A stretch of 64,000 nucleotides of DNA, taken from Antrihabitans stalactiti. Lineage in GTDB: Bacteria; Actinomycetota; Actinomycetes; Mycobacteriales; Mycobacteriaceae. Both the position numbers and the translations under genes were made by a program. Below the pieces are notes generated by a model that saw nothing but the letters and a program-made list of their open reading frames with translations, was not told where the DNA came from and did not search any database. Below, one piece after another: positions 1-11,771 of this stretch. Location: assembly GCF_012932915.1 (NCBI RefSeq), contig NZ_VCQU01000012.1:62001-126000 (forward strand). Reading direction: 5' to 3'. The first letter of the stretch is position 1. The number at the start of each line of letters is the position of its first letter.

Positions 1-861
1 TCGGCGCAGATACTTCTCGAATTCCGCGGCGATGGCGTCGCCGTCGACTTTCGCGAAGCTCTCGGAGATGTCGGTCTCGGCGTCGCCACGCTCCTCGAGG
101 GACCGGACGTAGTCGGCGATCTCCTCGTCCTCCTTGGTCATCTCGGTGACGGCTTCTTCCCAGTCTTCGGCTTGGGCAGGCAGCTCGCCGAGTGGAACTT
201 CAACGTCGAGGACTTCTTCGACGCGATGCAACAACGCGATGGTCGCCTTGGGATTGGGCGGTTGCGACACGTAATGGGGAACTGCGGCCCAGAACGAGAC
301 GGCAGGCACACCGGCCTTGACGCAGTGGTCCTGCAGGACGCCCGTGATGCCCGTAGGACCCTCGTATCGGGTTTGCTCGAGGTTGAACCGCTCGGCGGCT
401 TCCTTGCTGTACGCGGACCCGGTGACCGGGACCGGCCGCGAATGCGGCGTATCGGCAAGCAGGGCGCCGAGGATGACGACAGTGTTCACCCCGAGTTGCT
501 CGACGAATTCGAGAAGGTCGTCGCAGAAGCTGCGCCACCGCATGTTCGGTTCGATCCCGCGAAGGAGAACGACATCGCGATTGCTGCCGGGAGGCGAGCA
601 CACCGACAGCAACGTCGACGGCCAGATGATTTCGCGGGTGACACCGTCGACCTGCTTCACCGTCGGACGGTTCACTTGGTAGTCGTAGTAATCCTCGGAG
701 TCGAGCTCCGCGAGGGGTTCGGCGTCCCAGATCAGTTCCAGATGCTCGATCGCACCACTCGCCGCGTCGGCCGCATCGTTCCAGCCTTCGAACGCAGCGA
801 CCAAGATCGGATCGCGCAGCGCTGGCAGGTCGGCATCGGAGGCTAAATCGTCGGAACTCAC
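1..861 (-). CDS. PAC2 family protein (proteasome assembly chaperone-like), C-terminus cut by window edge
   Basis: The reverse strand reads openly for 287 codons from a GTG at 861 to the left edge, so the C-terminus is missing. The protein begins VSSDDLASDADLPALRDP and contains VAAFEGWNDAADAAS, LLRGIEPNMRW and GVPAVSFWAAVPHYV, features of actinobacterial PAC2 proteins related to archaeal/eukaryotic proteasome-assembly factors. The GTG start is fixed because a TAG stop is the codon directly before it in frame. A TAGGCT -10 hexamer lies 6 nt before the GTG and there is no Shine-Dalgarno sequence, so the mRNA is probably leaderless. It is divergent from metH, as in M. tuberculosis (Rv2125/metH). 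The biochemical role of bacterial PAC2 proteins is not established. Confidence 0.88.
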   Translation of the reverse strand, partial: MSSDDLASDADLPALRDPILVAAFEGWNDAADAASGAIEHLELIWDAEPLAELDSEDYYDYQVNRPTVKQVDGVTREIIWPSTLLSVCSPPGSNRDVVLLRGIEPNMRWRSFCDDLLEFVEQLGVNTVVILGALLADTPHSRPVPVTGSAYSKEAAERFNLEQTRYEGPTGITGVLQDHCVKAGVPAVSFWAAVPHYVSQPPNPKATIALLHRVEEVLDVEVPLGELPAQAEDWEEAVTEMTKEDEEIADYVRSLEERGDAETDISESFAKVDGDAIAAEFEKYLRR

Positions 862-867
862 CTAGTC

Positions 868-873
868 AGCCTA
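868..873 (-). promoter_or_regulatory. -10 hexamer TAGGCT of the PAC2 gene
   Basis: TAGGCT on the reverse strand sits 6 nt before the GTG at 861, the geometry of a leaderless actinobacterial promoter. Confidence 0.55.
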
Positions 874-963
874 CGGTCAGCGCCGTTGACGTGGAGGAAC
901 TGGGCGAACTCGGGATGATCACGAGCAAAACGGGGCGTGTCCGACCGTGTCGGTCTGTCCCAC

Positions 964-969
964 TACTAT
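964..969 (+). promoter_or_regulatory. -10 hexamer TACTAT of metH
   Basis: TACTAT ends 7 nt before the metH ATG and no ribosome-binding site is visible, so the transcript probably starts at or next to the ATG. A short inverted repeat, CCGAC-CGT-GTCGG (941-953), lies just upstream in the -35 region and could be a regulator site. No cobalamin or SAM riboswitch fits in this 115 nt gap. Confidence 0.55.
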
Positions 970-976
970 TTAGTAC

Positions 977-4558
<3,582 letters not shown>

Positions 4559-4569
4559 CAGCGCTGGTA

Positions 4570-4586
4570 AGAATCAGCCGGATTCT
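4570..4586. promoter_or_regulatory. Inverted repeat between metH and the sulfate-binding protein gene
   Basis: AGAATC-AGCCG-GATTCT is a perfect 6-5-6 inverted repeat 11 nt after the metH stop and about 30 nt before the -10 of the next gene. It could be a weak metH terminator (no U-run follows) or an operator in the -35 region of the sulfate-binding protein promoter. The sequence alone does not decide between them. Confidence 0.4.
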
Positions 4587-4614
4587 GTTGGCTGACTTGT
4601 CATCGGGCGTTCAT

Positions 4615-4620
4615 TAGCGT
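4615..4620 (+). promoter_or_regulatory. -10 hexamer TAGCGT of the sulfate-binding protein gene
   Basis: TAGCGT lies 7 nt before the ATG at 4628 and there is no Shine-Dalgarno sequence, suggesting leaderless transcription. Confidence 0.5.
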
Positions 4621-4627
4621 CAGCCGA

Positions 4628-5668
4628 ATGAAATGGCCCAGTCCTCTCGCGCGTGTACCGGTGCTCAATGTGGTCGGTGTGATTGCCGTCGTTCTGGCGG
4701 GCGCAGTGATCACGGTGAAGAACTTGCCGGAGGACACGCCGAACCAGATTCTCAACGTGTCGTACGACCCGACCCGTGAGGTCTATGCCGAGCTCGACAA
4801 GAACTTCGTCGAGGCTTACGCAAAGCAGACCGGTACGACACTGGACATCAAGCAATCGCACGGTGGTTCGGGGCGGCAGGCTCGCAATGTGATCGACGGC
4901 AGCGAGAAGGCGAATGTGGTGTCACTGGCACTGGTCAGCGACGTCGATACGCTGCGCAAACGCGGACTGGTCGCCGAGGATTGGCAGAAGCGCTTACCGA
5001 ACAACTCGATTCCCTATACCTCGACCGTCGTGTTCGTCGTGCACAAGACGAATCCGAAAGGCATCCACGACTGGCCGGACCTGGTGAAGGACGACGTCTC
5101 CGTCGTCACCCCCGACCCCAAGACCTCCGGCAATGGGCAATTGAGCTTTCTCGCCGCCTGGGGTTCGGTGACCACGCGTAACGGCAGTGCCGAGCAAGCG
5201 AAGGAGTACCTCAGGTCGCTGTACGACCATGTCGCTGTATTCGACGCCGGCGCTCGTGGGTCCGCGATAAGTTTCACCGACCAGCACATCGGCGACGTGC
5301 ATTTGACGTGGGAGAACGAGGCCATTCGCGAGGTGGCGGCCCACAGCGACGAGTTGGAACTCGTGTATCCGCCAGTCAGCATTCATGCCGAGCCGGCCGT
5401 GACGTGGGTGGATGCGAACACCAAGGACGAGAGGACGGCGGCGTACAGCAAGGCCTATCTGGAATACCTCTTCACCGATCCAGCGCAGGAGGTCCTCGCC
5501 CGATACGGCTACCGCCCGGTGAAGCCGGAAATCTTGGCCGAACATGCCGACACGCTGCCGAACATCTCGCTCTTCCCGATCACCGCCATTGCGAAGGATT
5601 GGAACGACGCACGGGAGAAGTTCTTCTCCGACAACGGCATTTTCGCAACCGCATCGTCGGCGCAGTAA
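4628..5668 (+). CDS. Sulfate/thiosulfate ABC-type periplasmic binding protein (Sbp/CysP family)
   Basis: This exported solute-binding protein is predicted to capture sulfate outside the membrane. The 346 residues begin with a positively charged stretch and a hydrophobic segment (about residues 10-30) that acts as signal peptide or anchor; no lipobox cysteine is present. The mature part has family hallmarks: [12 protein letters not shown] at the N-lobe, QSHGGSGRQ (oxyanion-binding loop) and later [10 protein letters not shown]. Normally such a protein works with CysT, CysW and CysA, but none of these is adjacent. Instead a SulP permease starts 10 nt downstream with its own ribosome-binding site, so the two are very likely co-transcribed. 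Confidence 0.92.
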   Translation: MKWPSPLARVPVLNVVGVIAVVLAGAVITVKNLPEDTPNQILNVSYDPTREVYAELDKNFVEAYAKQTGTTLDIKQSHGGSGRQARNVIDGSEKANVVSLALVSDVDTLRKRGLVAEDWQKRLPNNSIPYTSTVVFVVHKTNPKGIHDWPDLVKDDVSVVTPDPKTSGNGQLSFLAAWGSVTTRNGSAEQAKEYLRSLYDHVAVFDAGARGSAISFTDQHIGDVHLTWENEAIREVAAHSDELELVYPPVSIHAEPAVTWVDANTKDERTAAYSKAYLEYLFTDPAQEVLARYGYRPVKPEILAEHADTLPNISLFPITAIAKDWNDAREKFFSDNGIFATASSAQ

Positions 5669-5678
5669 GGAACGGGTC

Positions 5679-7433
5679 ATGAGTTTCGCAATCAAGTACG
5701 ACGTGCCGACCGGTCGCCGCGACCTGGTCGCGGGACTCACCGTGGCCGCGGTCGCCCTCCCGCAGGGCATCGCGTACGCGCTGATCGCGGGCGTCGATCC
5801 AAAATTCGGCGTCTACTCCGCGATCGTCGTGACGGCGATCGCCTCGATCTTCGGCTCTTCGTCGCACCTCATCAACGGTCCGACCAGCGCCATCTCACTG
5901 CTGGTCTTCAGTTCGCTGTCGTTCATCGATCCCGAGAACCGCACCGTCCTGTTCGAGGCGTTGTTTCTACTCGGAGTACTGGTCGGCGTGTTCCAGATCC
6001 TCATCGCGGTGTTCAAACTCGGCGACCTGACGCGCTACATCTCCGAATCGGTGATCATCGGCTTCATGGCCGCGGCGGCCTTCCTCCTTGCGATCGGGCA
6101 GATCGCAAACGCCTTGGGCGTCAAGGACAAAGGCGACGGCCACATGCAGGTTCTGCATCGGCTGTACCTGACCTTGTTCCACGGTGACGCGATCAACTTC
6201 AAGGCGCTCTTCCTCAGTGTCACGGCGATCGTTGTGGCGGTTGTGCTGCGTCGATTGGTGAAGCGCTACGGACTTCCGCAGGTCGACCTGCTGCTCGTGC
6301 TGGTGGTTGCGGGTGTCATCGCCTATGCGGCGGGTTGGTCGATCCCCGGTGACGACGGCAAGACCGCTGTGAAGGTTGCGGCGAAGATTCCGCAGAGTCT
6401 GCCGTCTCTGCACGTACCGGTCGTCGATGTGAGCACTCTGGCGCAACTGTCGCAGGGCGCCCTCGCGATTGCGTTCATCGGCCTCATCGAAGCCTTGTCG
6501 ATCGCAAAGGCGATCGCGCATCAGACCCAACAGAAGATCGACTACAACCGGCAGATCCTCGCGGAAGGGTTCGCCAACCTGGTCGGCGGCTTCTTTCAGA
6601 GTTTGCCTGGTTCGGGTTCACTGTCGCGATCGGCGATCAATCATCAAGCGGGAGCTGGGACGCGGTTCTCCGGCATTGTCGCGGCGGCGACGGTCGCTGC
6701 GGCCTTGCTGCTGTTTGCGCCGTTGTTGCAGTACGTTCCATCGGCCGCGCTGGCGGGCCTGCTGATCGTGACGGCCGCGCGGCTGGTCGATTTCCGCCGA
6801 TTGTTTGCGACGGTCAGGGCGTCGCGTTACGACGCGGGACTGGTCATCATCACCGCTGTGACGGGTGTGTTGGTCGATCTCGACAAGGCGGTCCTGCTCG
6901 GCATTGCACTCTCGATTCTGTTGTTCGTGCCGCGCGCAGCGAAGCTCAAGGCCGTCGAACTGACGGTCACGCCCGAGCGCGTGATCCGGGAGAAGGTACC
7001 GACCGACCCGGACGATCCGACGATCGTCATCTACGACCTCGAGGGCGAGCTGTTCTTCGGGGCGGCACCGGAGTTGGACCGCTATTTCGACACCTTGAGC
7101 AGGCGGATCAGGGACGACGGGGTCGCGTTCGTCGTGCTGCGGCTGAAGCGGGTGCGCAATCCCGATGCGGTGACGATCGAACGTCTGGAGCATTTCCTGC
7201 GCGAGGAGAGCGGTCACGGTGCGACCATCCTGCTCGCCGGTGTGCGGCCGGACGCGCTGAAAGTGTTGAAGAACGTTGGCTTCGACAGCTGGTTCCCGGA
7301 GGAGCAGATCTTCCCGGAGGAGCAAGAGGAATACTCCGCGACGCTGAAGGCGGTGCGATACGCAACCGCTGCCGCTGGAAAGATCGAAGAGGAATCTGCC
7401 AAAGAAGTTGCGGCGCAGTACTACCTCGTGTGA
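5679..7433 (+). CDS. SulP family inorganic anion (sulfate) permease with C-terminal STAS domain
   Basis: This is a 584-residue inner-membrane SLC26/SulP transporter, probably a sulfate importer. The N-terminal signature PTGRRDLVAGLTVAAVALPQG precedes roughly ten to twelve hydrophobic segments (about 20-415), including GFFQSLPGSGSLSRSAIN. A cytosolic STAS domain (about 425-545) follows, with IVIYDLEGELFFGAAPEL. I chose the ATG at 5679 because it is preceded by AAGGAACGG and starts the conserved N-terminus; the open frame extends 45 codons upstream only as overlap with the binding-protein gene. Its tail overlaps the convergent tetR gene by 13 bp. The pairing with an orphan sulfate-binding protein is unusual. 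Confidence 0.93.
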   Translation: MSFAIKYDVPTGRRDLVAGLTVAAVALPQGIAYALIAGVDPKFGVYSAIVVTAIASIFGSSSHLINGPTSAISLLVFSSLSFIDPENRTVLFEALFLLGVLVGVFQILIAVFKLGDLTRYISESVIIGFMAAAAFLLAIGQIANALGVKDKGDGHMQVLHRLYLTLFHGDAINFKALFLSVTAIVVAVVLRRLVKRYGLPQVDLLLVLVVAGVIAYAAGWSIPGDDGKTAVKVAAKIPQSLPSLHVPVVDVSTLAQLSQGALAIAFIGLIEALSIAKAIAHQTQQKIDYNRQILAEGFANLVGGFFQSLPGSGSLSRSAINHQAGAGTRFSGIVAAATVAAALLLFAPLLQYVPSAALAGLLIVTAARLVDFRRLFATVRASRYDAGLVIITAVTGVLVDLDKAVLLGIALSILLFVPRAAKLKAVELTVTPERVIREKVPTDPDDPTIVIYDLEGELFFGAAPELDRYFDTLSRRIRDDGVAFVVLRLKRVRNPDAVTIERLEHFLREESGHGATILLAGVRPDALKVLKNVGFDSWFPEEQIFPEEQEEYSATLKAVRYATAAAGKIEEESAKEVAAQYYLV

Positions 7434-8062
7434 GTGCCGCCCAGCAGGATCATCTCGAGCGCGGGGGCCATGGTGTCGATGATGACCTGACGTTGCAGGT
7501 CGGCGAACGGTCTGGCTACTACGACGTAGCGCGCGATCACGACGCCGACCAACTGGCTGGCCATCATGCCCGCGCGGGCGGCCGCCATGTCGGCGCCAAG
7601 ACCCGCTTCGGTCAGCCTCGTTGCGATCGGTCCGGCGATCGAGTCTTCGAGGAAGCTGCGGATCAACGCGTTTTCCGTCGGGTCGTCGCTCAGGTTGCTC
7701 ACGAGCGCGAGCAGCGGCGACCGGAATTCGGGGTTGTCCCATGTCTCCAGCAGGGTCGTGAGGATCCGGCGGGGGAGCCCTTCGACGCTGCCCTTGAGCT
7801 GGGGCGGTATCAACGTCATCGGGTTCGCACGTAGCGCGAGAGCCTCTTCGAACAACTTCTGTTTCGAGCCGAAAAAGTAGTTGATCATCGCGGCGTCGAC
7901 ACCTGCGTCGGTTGCGATTGCACGCACGGTCGTCGCCGTGAATCCCTCGGCGGTGAACCGCGCGCGGGCCGCGTCGAGGATGGCCTGACGTGTCTCTGGC
8001 TGGCCGGCCCGTCGGCCAGGACCGGGTTTTTCGGCCCTTTTGTTCATCCCCTTATTCATCAC
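7421..8062 (-). CDS. TetR/AcrR family transcriptional repressor, divergent from an efflux pump
   Basis: The 213-residue regulator has an N-terminal helix-turn-helix (about 22-68: TRQAILDAARARFTAEGFTA, then VRAIATDAGVDAAMINYFFGSK) and a TetR ligand-binding C-terminal domain with ARAGMMASQLVGVVIARYV. Candidate starts are GTG 8062, ATG 8059 and ATG 8047. I favour the GTG because a perfect TATAAT lies 6 nt before it and no ribosome-binding site precedes the ATGs. It is transcribed divergently from a 14-helix drug transporter. A perfect inverted repeat in the 70 bp between them is the likely operator, so it probably represses both itself and the pump. Confidence 0.93.
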   Translation of the reverse strand: MMNKGMNKRAEKPGPGRRAGQPETRQAILDAARARFTAEGFTATTVRAIATDAGVDAAMINYFFGSKQKLFEEALALRANPMTLIPPQLKGSVEGLPRRILTTLLETWDNPEFRSPLLALVSNLSDDPTENALIRSFLEDSIAGPIATRLTEAGLGADMAAARAGMMASQLVGVVIARYVVVARPFADLQRQVIIDTMAPALEMILLGGTHTR

Positions 8063-8068
8063 TGTTGA

Positions 8069-8074
8069 ATTATA
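8069..8074 (-). promoter_or_regulatory. -10 hexamer TATAAT of the tetR gene
   Basis: A consensus TATAAT on the reverse strand lies 6 nt before the GTG at 8062. Its -35 region falls against the inverted repeat at 8092-8116, consistent with autorepression. Confidence 0.65.
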
Positions 8075-8091
8075 GCGCGGACTGTGTCAGA

Positions 8092-8116
8092 GTTATTTCA
8101 ACATCGTTGAAATAAC
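8092..8116. promoter_or_regulatory. Operator: perfect 25-bp inverted repeat for the divergent TetR regulator
   Basis: GTTATTTCAAC, a 3-nt centre (ATC), and GTTGAAATAAC form a perfect 11-3-11 inverted repeat. It lies 16 nt before the efflux ATG, just upstream of that gene's ribosome-binding site, and in the upstream region of the tetR promoter. The size and position match a TetR-dimer operator. Confidence 0.8.
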
Positions 8117-8132
8117 CAACCGAGGAGCAGTC

Positions 8133-9587
8133 ATGACCACCAATCTGGCCCCCAAGGCAGAACCGTCCAGCAAGGCGAAACGGCTGCTGTTGCCGGGCGT
8201 CTGTCTCTCGCTCGCGACCGTCGTGTCGGCGGTGACCTCGCTGAACGTCGCGCTGCCCGACCTGGCTCGCGACACAGGGGCGTCGCAGACCCAGATTTCC
8301 TGGGTGGTAGACGCCTACGCGCTGGTCTTTGCATCGCTGCTGCTGGTCGGCGGCGTGTTGGGGGATCGGTACGGGCGCAGGCTGGCGCTGCTGGGCGGCC
8401 TGAGCGTGTTCGGCGTCGGCTCGCTGTTGTCGATGTTCACGACCAGCGTCGACGGGCTGATCGGCCTTCGCGGCCTGCTCGGCATCGGCGCGGCACTCGT
8501 CATGCCGGCCACGCTCTCGACCATCACGACCGTCTACGCCGACAAGGAGCGGCTACGTGCAATCGGAATCTGGTCCGGAGTAGCGGGCGCGAGTGCGGTT
8601 CTGGGCCTCGTCGTGTCCGGCACGTTGCTCGAGTTCTTCTCGTGGCGCGCGGTGTTCGGCCTGAACATCACGATGGCGGTTATTGCGGCAATCATGGTCG
8701 TGCGTGCCGTACCGGAAAGCGTCGAACGCCAGGCTCATCGACTCGACATCGGCGGCGCATTGCTCTTCGTCGTCAGCATCAGCGCGTTGATCTACTCGAT
8801 CATCGAGGCGCCGACCGAAGGCTGGACCTCGGCGCACACCCTCATCGGACTGGGCTTCGGCTTTGTCATGCTCGCCGCCACGGTCACGTGGGAACTGCTC
8901 GCCGCTCATCCGCTGCTCGATCCGCGTCTGTTCACCAACCGGATGTTCTCGGCGAGTGCCCTCTCGATCACGGTGCAGTTCGCAGCGTTCTTCGGCTTCG
9001 TCTTCCTGATGATCCAGTATCTGCAGCTCGTCGCAGGCCTTGCTCCGCTGGTCGCAGCGCTCTGCATGCTGCCCATGGCAGCCGGCCTGATGGGGTCTTC
9101 GCGCAACGCGTTCCGCGTCACCGCCAAGCTCGGCCAGGTACGGACCTGTGTGCTCGGCCTGGTTCTGATCGTGATTGCCATGGGGACGCTGAGCACCCTC
9201 GGCGCCGACATCAACTACGTCATTCTGTTCGTCGGACTCCCTGTTCTGGGTGCCGGAATGGGCCTCGCCATGACGCCGGCGACGAGCGCACTGACCGAGG
9301 CGCTTCCCGCCGATCAGCAGGGTGTCGCGTCGGCAATGAACGACCTGGCTCGTGAACTCGGTGGGGCAGTGGGCATCGCGGTCCTCGGCAGCGTGCTCGC
9401 CTCGACGCTCACCGACAGGCTCGGCGCAACGGGCGGAATCGCTCAACTCGCCCACGCAGACGGTGCCGCGGCGAACCTCGCCCGCAGTGCCTTCGCGGAC
9501 GGACTCGGTAACTCGCTCACGCTTGCAGCGATCGCAGTCGCGCTCACCGCAGTTGCCGTGGCAGTACTCGGAAGGCGCGCCGTCTAG
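8133..9587 (+). CDS. MFS drug efflux transporter, DHA2 (EmrB/QacA-like) family
   Basis: This 484-residue inner-membrane proton-coupled exporter has about 14 hydrophobic segments. The DHA2 signatures are TSLNVALPDLARDTGASQTQISWVVDAYAL in the first two helices (given here as landmarks), the motif A region GVLGDRYGRR, and a late ALTEALPADQQGVASAMNDLARELGGA block typical of the family. A GAGGAG ribosome-binding site precedes the ATG. It is divergent from tetR with a shared operator, so expression is probably induced by a substrate that releases the repressor. The substrate cannot be predicted from sequence. Confidence 0.93.
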   Translation: MTTNLAPKAEPSSKAKRLLLPGVCLSLATVVSAVTSLNVALPDLARDTGASQTQISWVVDAYALVFASLLLVGGVLGDRYGRRLALLGGLSVFGVGSLLSMFTTSVDGLIGLRGLLGIGAALVMPATLSTITTVYADKERLRAIGIWSGVAGASAVLGLVVSGTLLEFFSWRAVFGLNITMAVIAAIMVVRAVPESVERQAHRLDIGGALLFVVSISALIYSIIEAPTEGWTSAHTLIGLGFGFVMLAATVTWELLAAHPLLDPRLFTNRMFSASALSITVQFAAFFGFVFLMIQYLQLVAGLAPLVAALCMLPMAAGLMGSSRNAFRVTAKLGQVRTCVLGLVLIVIAMGTLSTLGADINYVILFVGLPVLGAGMGLAMTPATSALTEALPADQQGVASAMNDLARELGGAVGIAVLGSVLASTLTDRLGATGGIAQLAHADGAAANLARSAFADGLGNSLTLAAIAVALTAVAVAVLGRRAV

Positions 9588-9590
9588 GCT
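9585..9590 (+). promoter_or_regulatory. -10 hexamer TAGGCT of the HAD phosphatase gene
   Basis: TAGGCT lies 8 nt before the GTG at 9599; its TAG is also the stop codon of the upstream efflux gene. No ribosome-binding site is visible. Confidence 0.45.
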
Positions 9591-9598
9591 CTCGAGTT

Positions 9599-10285
9599 GT
9601 GACGACTCGAAGCACGCCCCAGCTGGCGGGTGTCCTCTGGGACATGGACGGGACGCTGCTGGATTCCGAAAAGTTATGGGACGTAGCGGTTTACGAACTC
9701 GCCGAGTACCTCGGTGGCACGATGACAAGGGAGGTCCGGGTTTCGCTGATCGGATCTTCTGGCCCCAACGCCCTGCAGACAATGTTCACAGCACTGAACC
9801 TCGACCCCGCGCCGGCAGCAATTGCCGACGCGGGTTCCTGGTTGGAGGCGCGCATCACGGCGCTGTTCATGGAAGGCATCCCGTGGCGCCCGGGTGCACA
9901 GGACGCGCTGGAGATGGTGGCGCAGTCAGGTCTGCCGATGGCTCTCGTCACAAACACCAAACGGGCACTGACCGAATACAGCCTCGACACGGTCGGGCGG
10001 CACTACTTCAGCGCGACAGTGTGCGGCGACGAGGTACCGCACGGCAAGCCGCACCCTGGCGTCTACCTGCGGGCGGCGGAGTTGCTCGGTCTTGAACCGA
10101 TGAACTGCCTGGCGATCGAGGACTCGCCGACTGGCACAATTGCTGCCGAAACGGCCGGCTGCGGGGTCATGGTGGTGCCGTGCGAGATTCCCGTTCCTGC
10201 GGGTCCGGGACGGGTGTTTCGCGATACGCTCATTGGCCTGAAGGTCGCTGACCTGCACATAGCCTTACGTGGCAATGGTTCGTGA
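9599..10285 (+). CDS. HAD superfamily hydrolase (phosphatase/phosphoglucomutase-like)
   Basis: This 228-residue cytosolic HAD enzyme probably hydrolyses a small phosphorylated metabolite; the substrate is unknown. Motif I is DMDGTLLDSE with nucleophile Asp15 and acid Asp17, motif II is LVTNTKR, motif III is the HGKPHPGVYLRA lysine, and motif IV is AIEDSPTG. The cap inserts after motif I (about residues 20-85), giving a C1-type enzyme. It starts with GTG 11 nt after the efflux gene and is followed 27 nt later by a Ser/Thr kinase. A HAD phosphatase in the metH-to-hisG region is also known from mycobacteria (from memory). Confidence 0.9.
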   Translation: MTTRSTPQLAGVLWDMDGTLLDSEKLWDVAVYELAEYLGGTMTREVRVSLIGSSGPNALQTMFTALNLDPAPAAIADAGSWLEARITALFMEGIPWRPGAQDALEMVAQSGLPMALVTNTKRALTEYSLDTVGRHYFSATVCGDEVPHGKPHPGVYLRAAELLGLEPMNCLAIEDSPTGTIAAETAGCGVMVVPCEIPVPAGPGRVFRDTLIGLKVADLHIALRGNGS

Positions 10286-10312
10286 GCCTGACACCCAGAG
10301 GAAGGGAGATTC

Positions 10313-11746
10313 GTGACCGCCGGGAGATTGGTCGCGGGTCGGTACCGGCTCACGGAGCAGATCGGTAGCGGGGGAATGGGCGTTGTCTGGCGCGCCCACG
10401 ACGATCGGCTGGACCGCATCGTCGCCGTCAAACAACTGCTGGTCACGCCTGGTTTGACACCCGAAGAGACCGACAACGCGAGTCGACGGGCGCTACGCGA
10501 GGGGCGGATCGCTGCGCGTCTGCATCATCCGCACGCGATCGCGGTGTACGACGTCGCCGACATGGATCATCAGCCCTGGCTGATCATGGAATATCTGGCG
10601 TCCAAGAGCCTCGGGACCATCCTCGACGAGCGCGGGACGATGGATCACGAGGAGACTGCGCGGATCGGTGCCCAGGTCGCTTCTGCACTCGCCGCCGCGC
10701 ATGCAGCAGGCATCGTCCACCGCGACGTCAAACCGGCGAACATCCTGATCGGCGACGACGGCAATGCGAAGATCACCGACTTCGGTATCTCGCGCGCGAC
10801 CGGTGATGTGACGGTCACCGCGACGGGCATGGTCGCGGGCACCCCGGCCTTCCTCTCGCCCGAGGTGGCGCGCGGCGCCACCCCGGAACCGTCGTCGGAC
10901 GTGTTCTCGTTGGGCTCCACGCTCTACCGGATGATCGAGGGCCGCCCACCGTTCAGCAAGGGCGACAACACGCTTGCACTGCTGCATGCGGTCGCCGCCG
11001 GTGACGTGGACCCGCCGACCAATACTGGTCCGCTGACGCCGGTGATCATGGACATGCTGCGGCTCGAGCCGCAGCAGCGACCGACGATGGTCCAGGCCCA
11101 GCGCGCGTTGGCAGCCATTGCGAGCCGGCCACAGCGTCCAGCACCTGTCCCGCCGCGGCCCACTCCGCCGACTGCCCCGATCGCGTCCAGCCCACCACCA
11201 CAGCCCGCCCCATCGAAGCCGAAGCCGACGACGATCGCGCCCACCAGTCGGCCGACGACGGTCACTACCGCAATTGCAGCGCCGCGCCGCAGGTTCGGGT
11301 TCGCCGCCGTCGTCGTCGCTCTGCTCACGGCGATCGGCATCTTGGTCGCCATCTTCTTGAGCGTCGATCGCCCTGGTTCGCCGGGCATCGGCGACACGTC
11401 GAACGGCACATTCCCGACCGTCGACTCCGGCGCCACAACGGCGACGTTCGAGCAGATGAGCCAATTCGTCCGGAGCTACTACGGGCTTCTACCTGGCGAT
11501 ACGGACGCGGCCTGGGCGAAACTCGGCAAGAGCTACCAGTCGGCGGCAGGCGGCCGAGCAGGCTACGACTCCTTCTGGTCGAGCATTTCCTCGGTCGAAG
11601 TCGGTTCGATCGGCAAACGTGACTCCTCGAGCGTCACTGCGGCGTTGACGTACTCCTTCCCGAACGGGAGCACGTCATCGGAAACACGATGGGTCCAGGT
11701 CGGGGTCGACGAGGGCAGCCTCTACATCGAGAACTCTGGGCTGTAG
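10313..11746 (+). CDS. Membrane-anchored Ser/Thr protein kinase (PknB-like catalytic domain)
   Basis: The 477-residue receptor-type kinase has an N-terminal Hanks domain (about 10-265): glycine loop IGSGGMG, Lys40 in VAVKQLL, catalytic HRDVKPAN with Asp138, and DFG Asp156. The activation loop contains threonines (VTVTATGMVAGTPAF) that are likely autophosphorylation sites. A proline/threonine-rich cytosolic linker (about 268-322), one transmembrane helix (FAAVVVALLTAIGILVAIFL, about 327-347) and an external C-terminal domain of about 125 residues follow. The external domain has no PASTA repeats and resembles SnoaL/lumazine-like sensor folds only loosely. The start is GTG with AAGGGAG upstream. 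A lipoprotein gene follows 25 nt later. Confidence 0.95.
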   Translation: MTAGRLVAGRYRLTEQIGSGGMGVVWRAHDDRLDRIVAVKQLLVTPGLTPEETDNASRRALREGRIAARLHHPHAIAVYDVADMDHQPWLIMEYLASKSLGTILDERGTMDHEETARIGAQVASALAAAHAAGIVHRDVKPANILIGDDGNAKITDFGISRATGDVTVTATGMVAGTPAFLSPEVARGATPEPSSDVFSLGSTLYRMIEGRPPFSKGDNTLALLHAVAAGDVDPPTNTGPLTPVIMDMLRLEPQQRPTMVQAQRALAAIASRPQRPAPVPPRPTPPTAPIASSPPPQPAPSKPKPTTIAPTSRPTTVTTAIAAPRRRFGFAAVVVALLTAIGILVAIFLSVDRPGSPGIGDTSNGTFPTVDSGATTATFEQMSQFVRSYYGLLPGDTDAAWAKLGKSYQSAAGGRAGYDSFWSSISSVEVGSIGKRDSSSVTAALTYSFPNGSTSSETRWVQVGVDEGSLYIENSGL

Positions 11747-11759
11747 CGCGTTAGGGGCA

Positions 11760-11765
11760 TATCGT
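11760..11765 (+). promoter_or_regulatory. -10 hexamer TATCGT of the lipoprotein gene
   Basis: TATCGT lies 6 nt before the ATG at 11772 without a ribosome-binding site, giving this gene its own likely leaderless promoter even though it closely follows the kinase gene. Confidence 0.45.
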
Positions 11766-11771
11766 GGCCCC

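Noticed and set aside
862-976. Riboswitch upstream of metH
   Set aside because: The gap is only 115 nt, shows none of the cobalamin or SAM aptamer core elements, and the ATG appears leaderless.
10807-10820. CRP-like site TGTGACGGTCACCG in the kinase gene
   Set aside because: The spacer between the half sites is too short for TGTGA-N6-TCACA and it lies deep in coding sequence.
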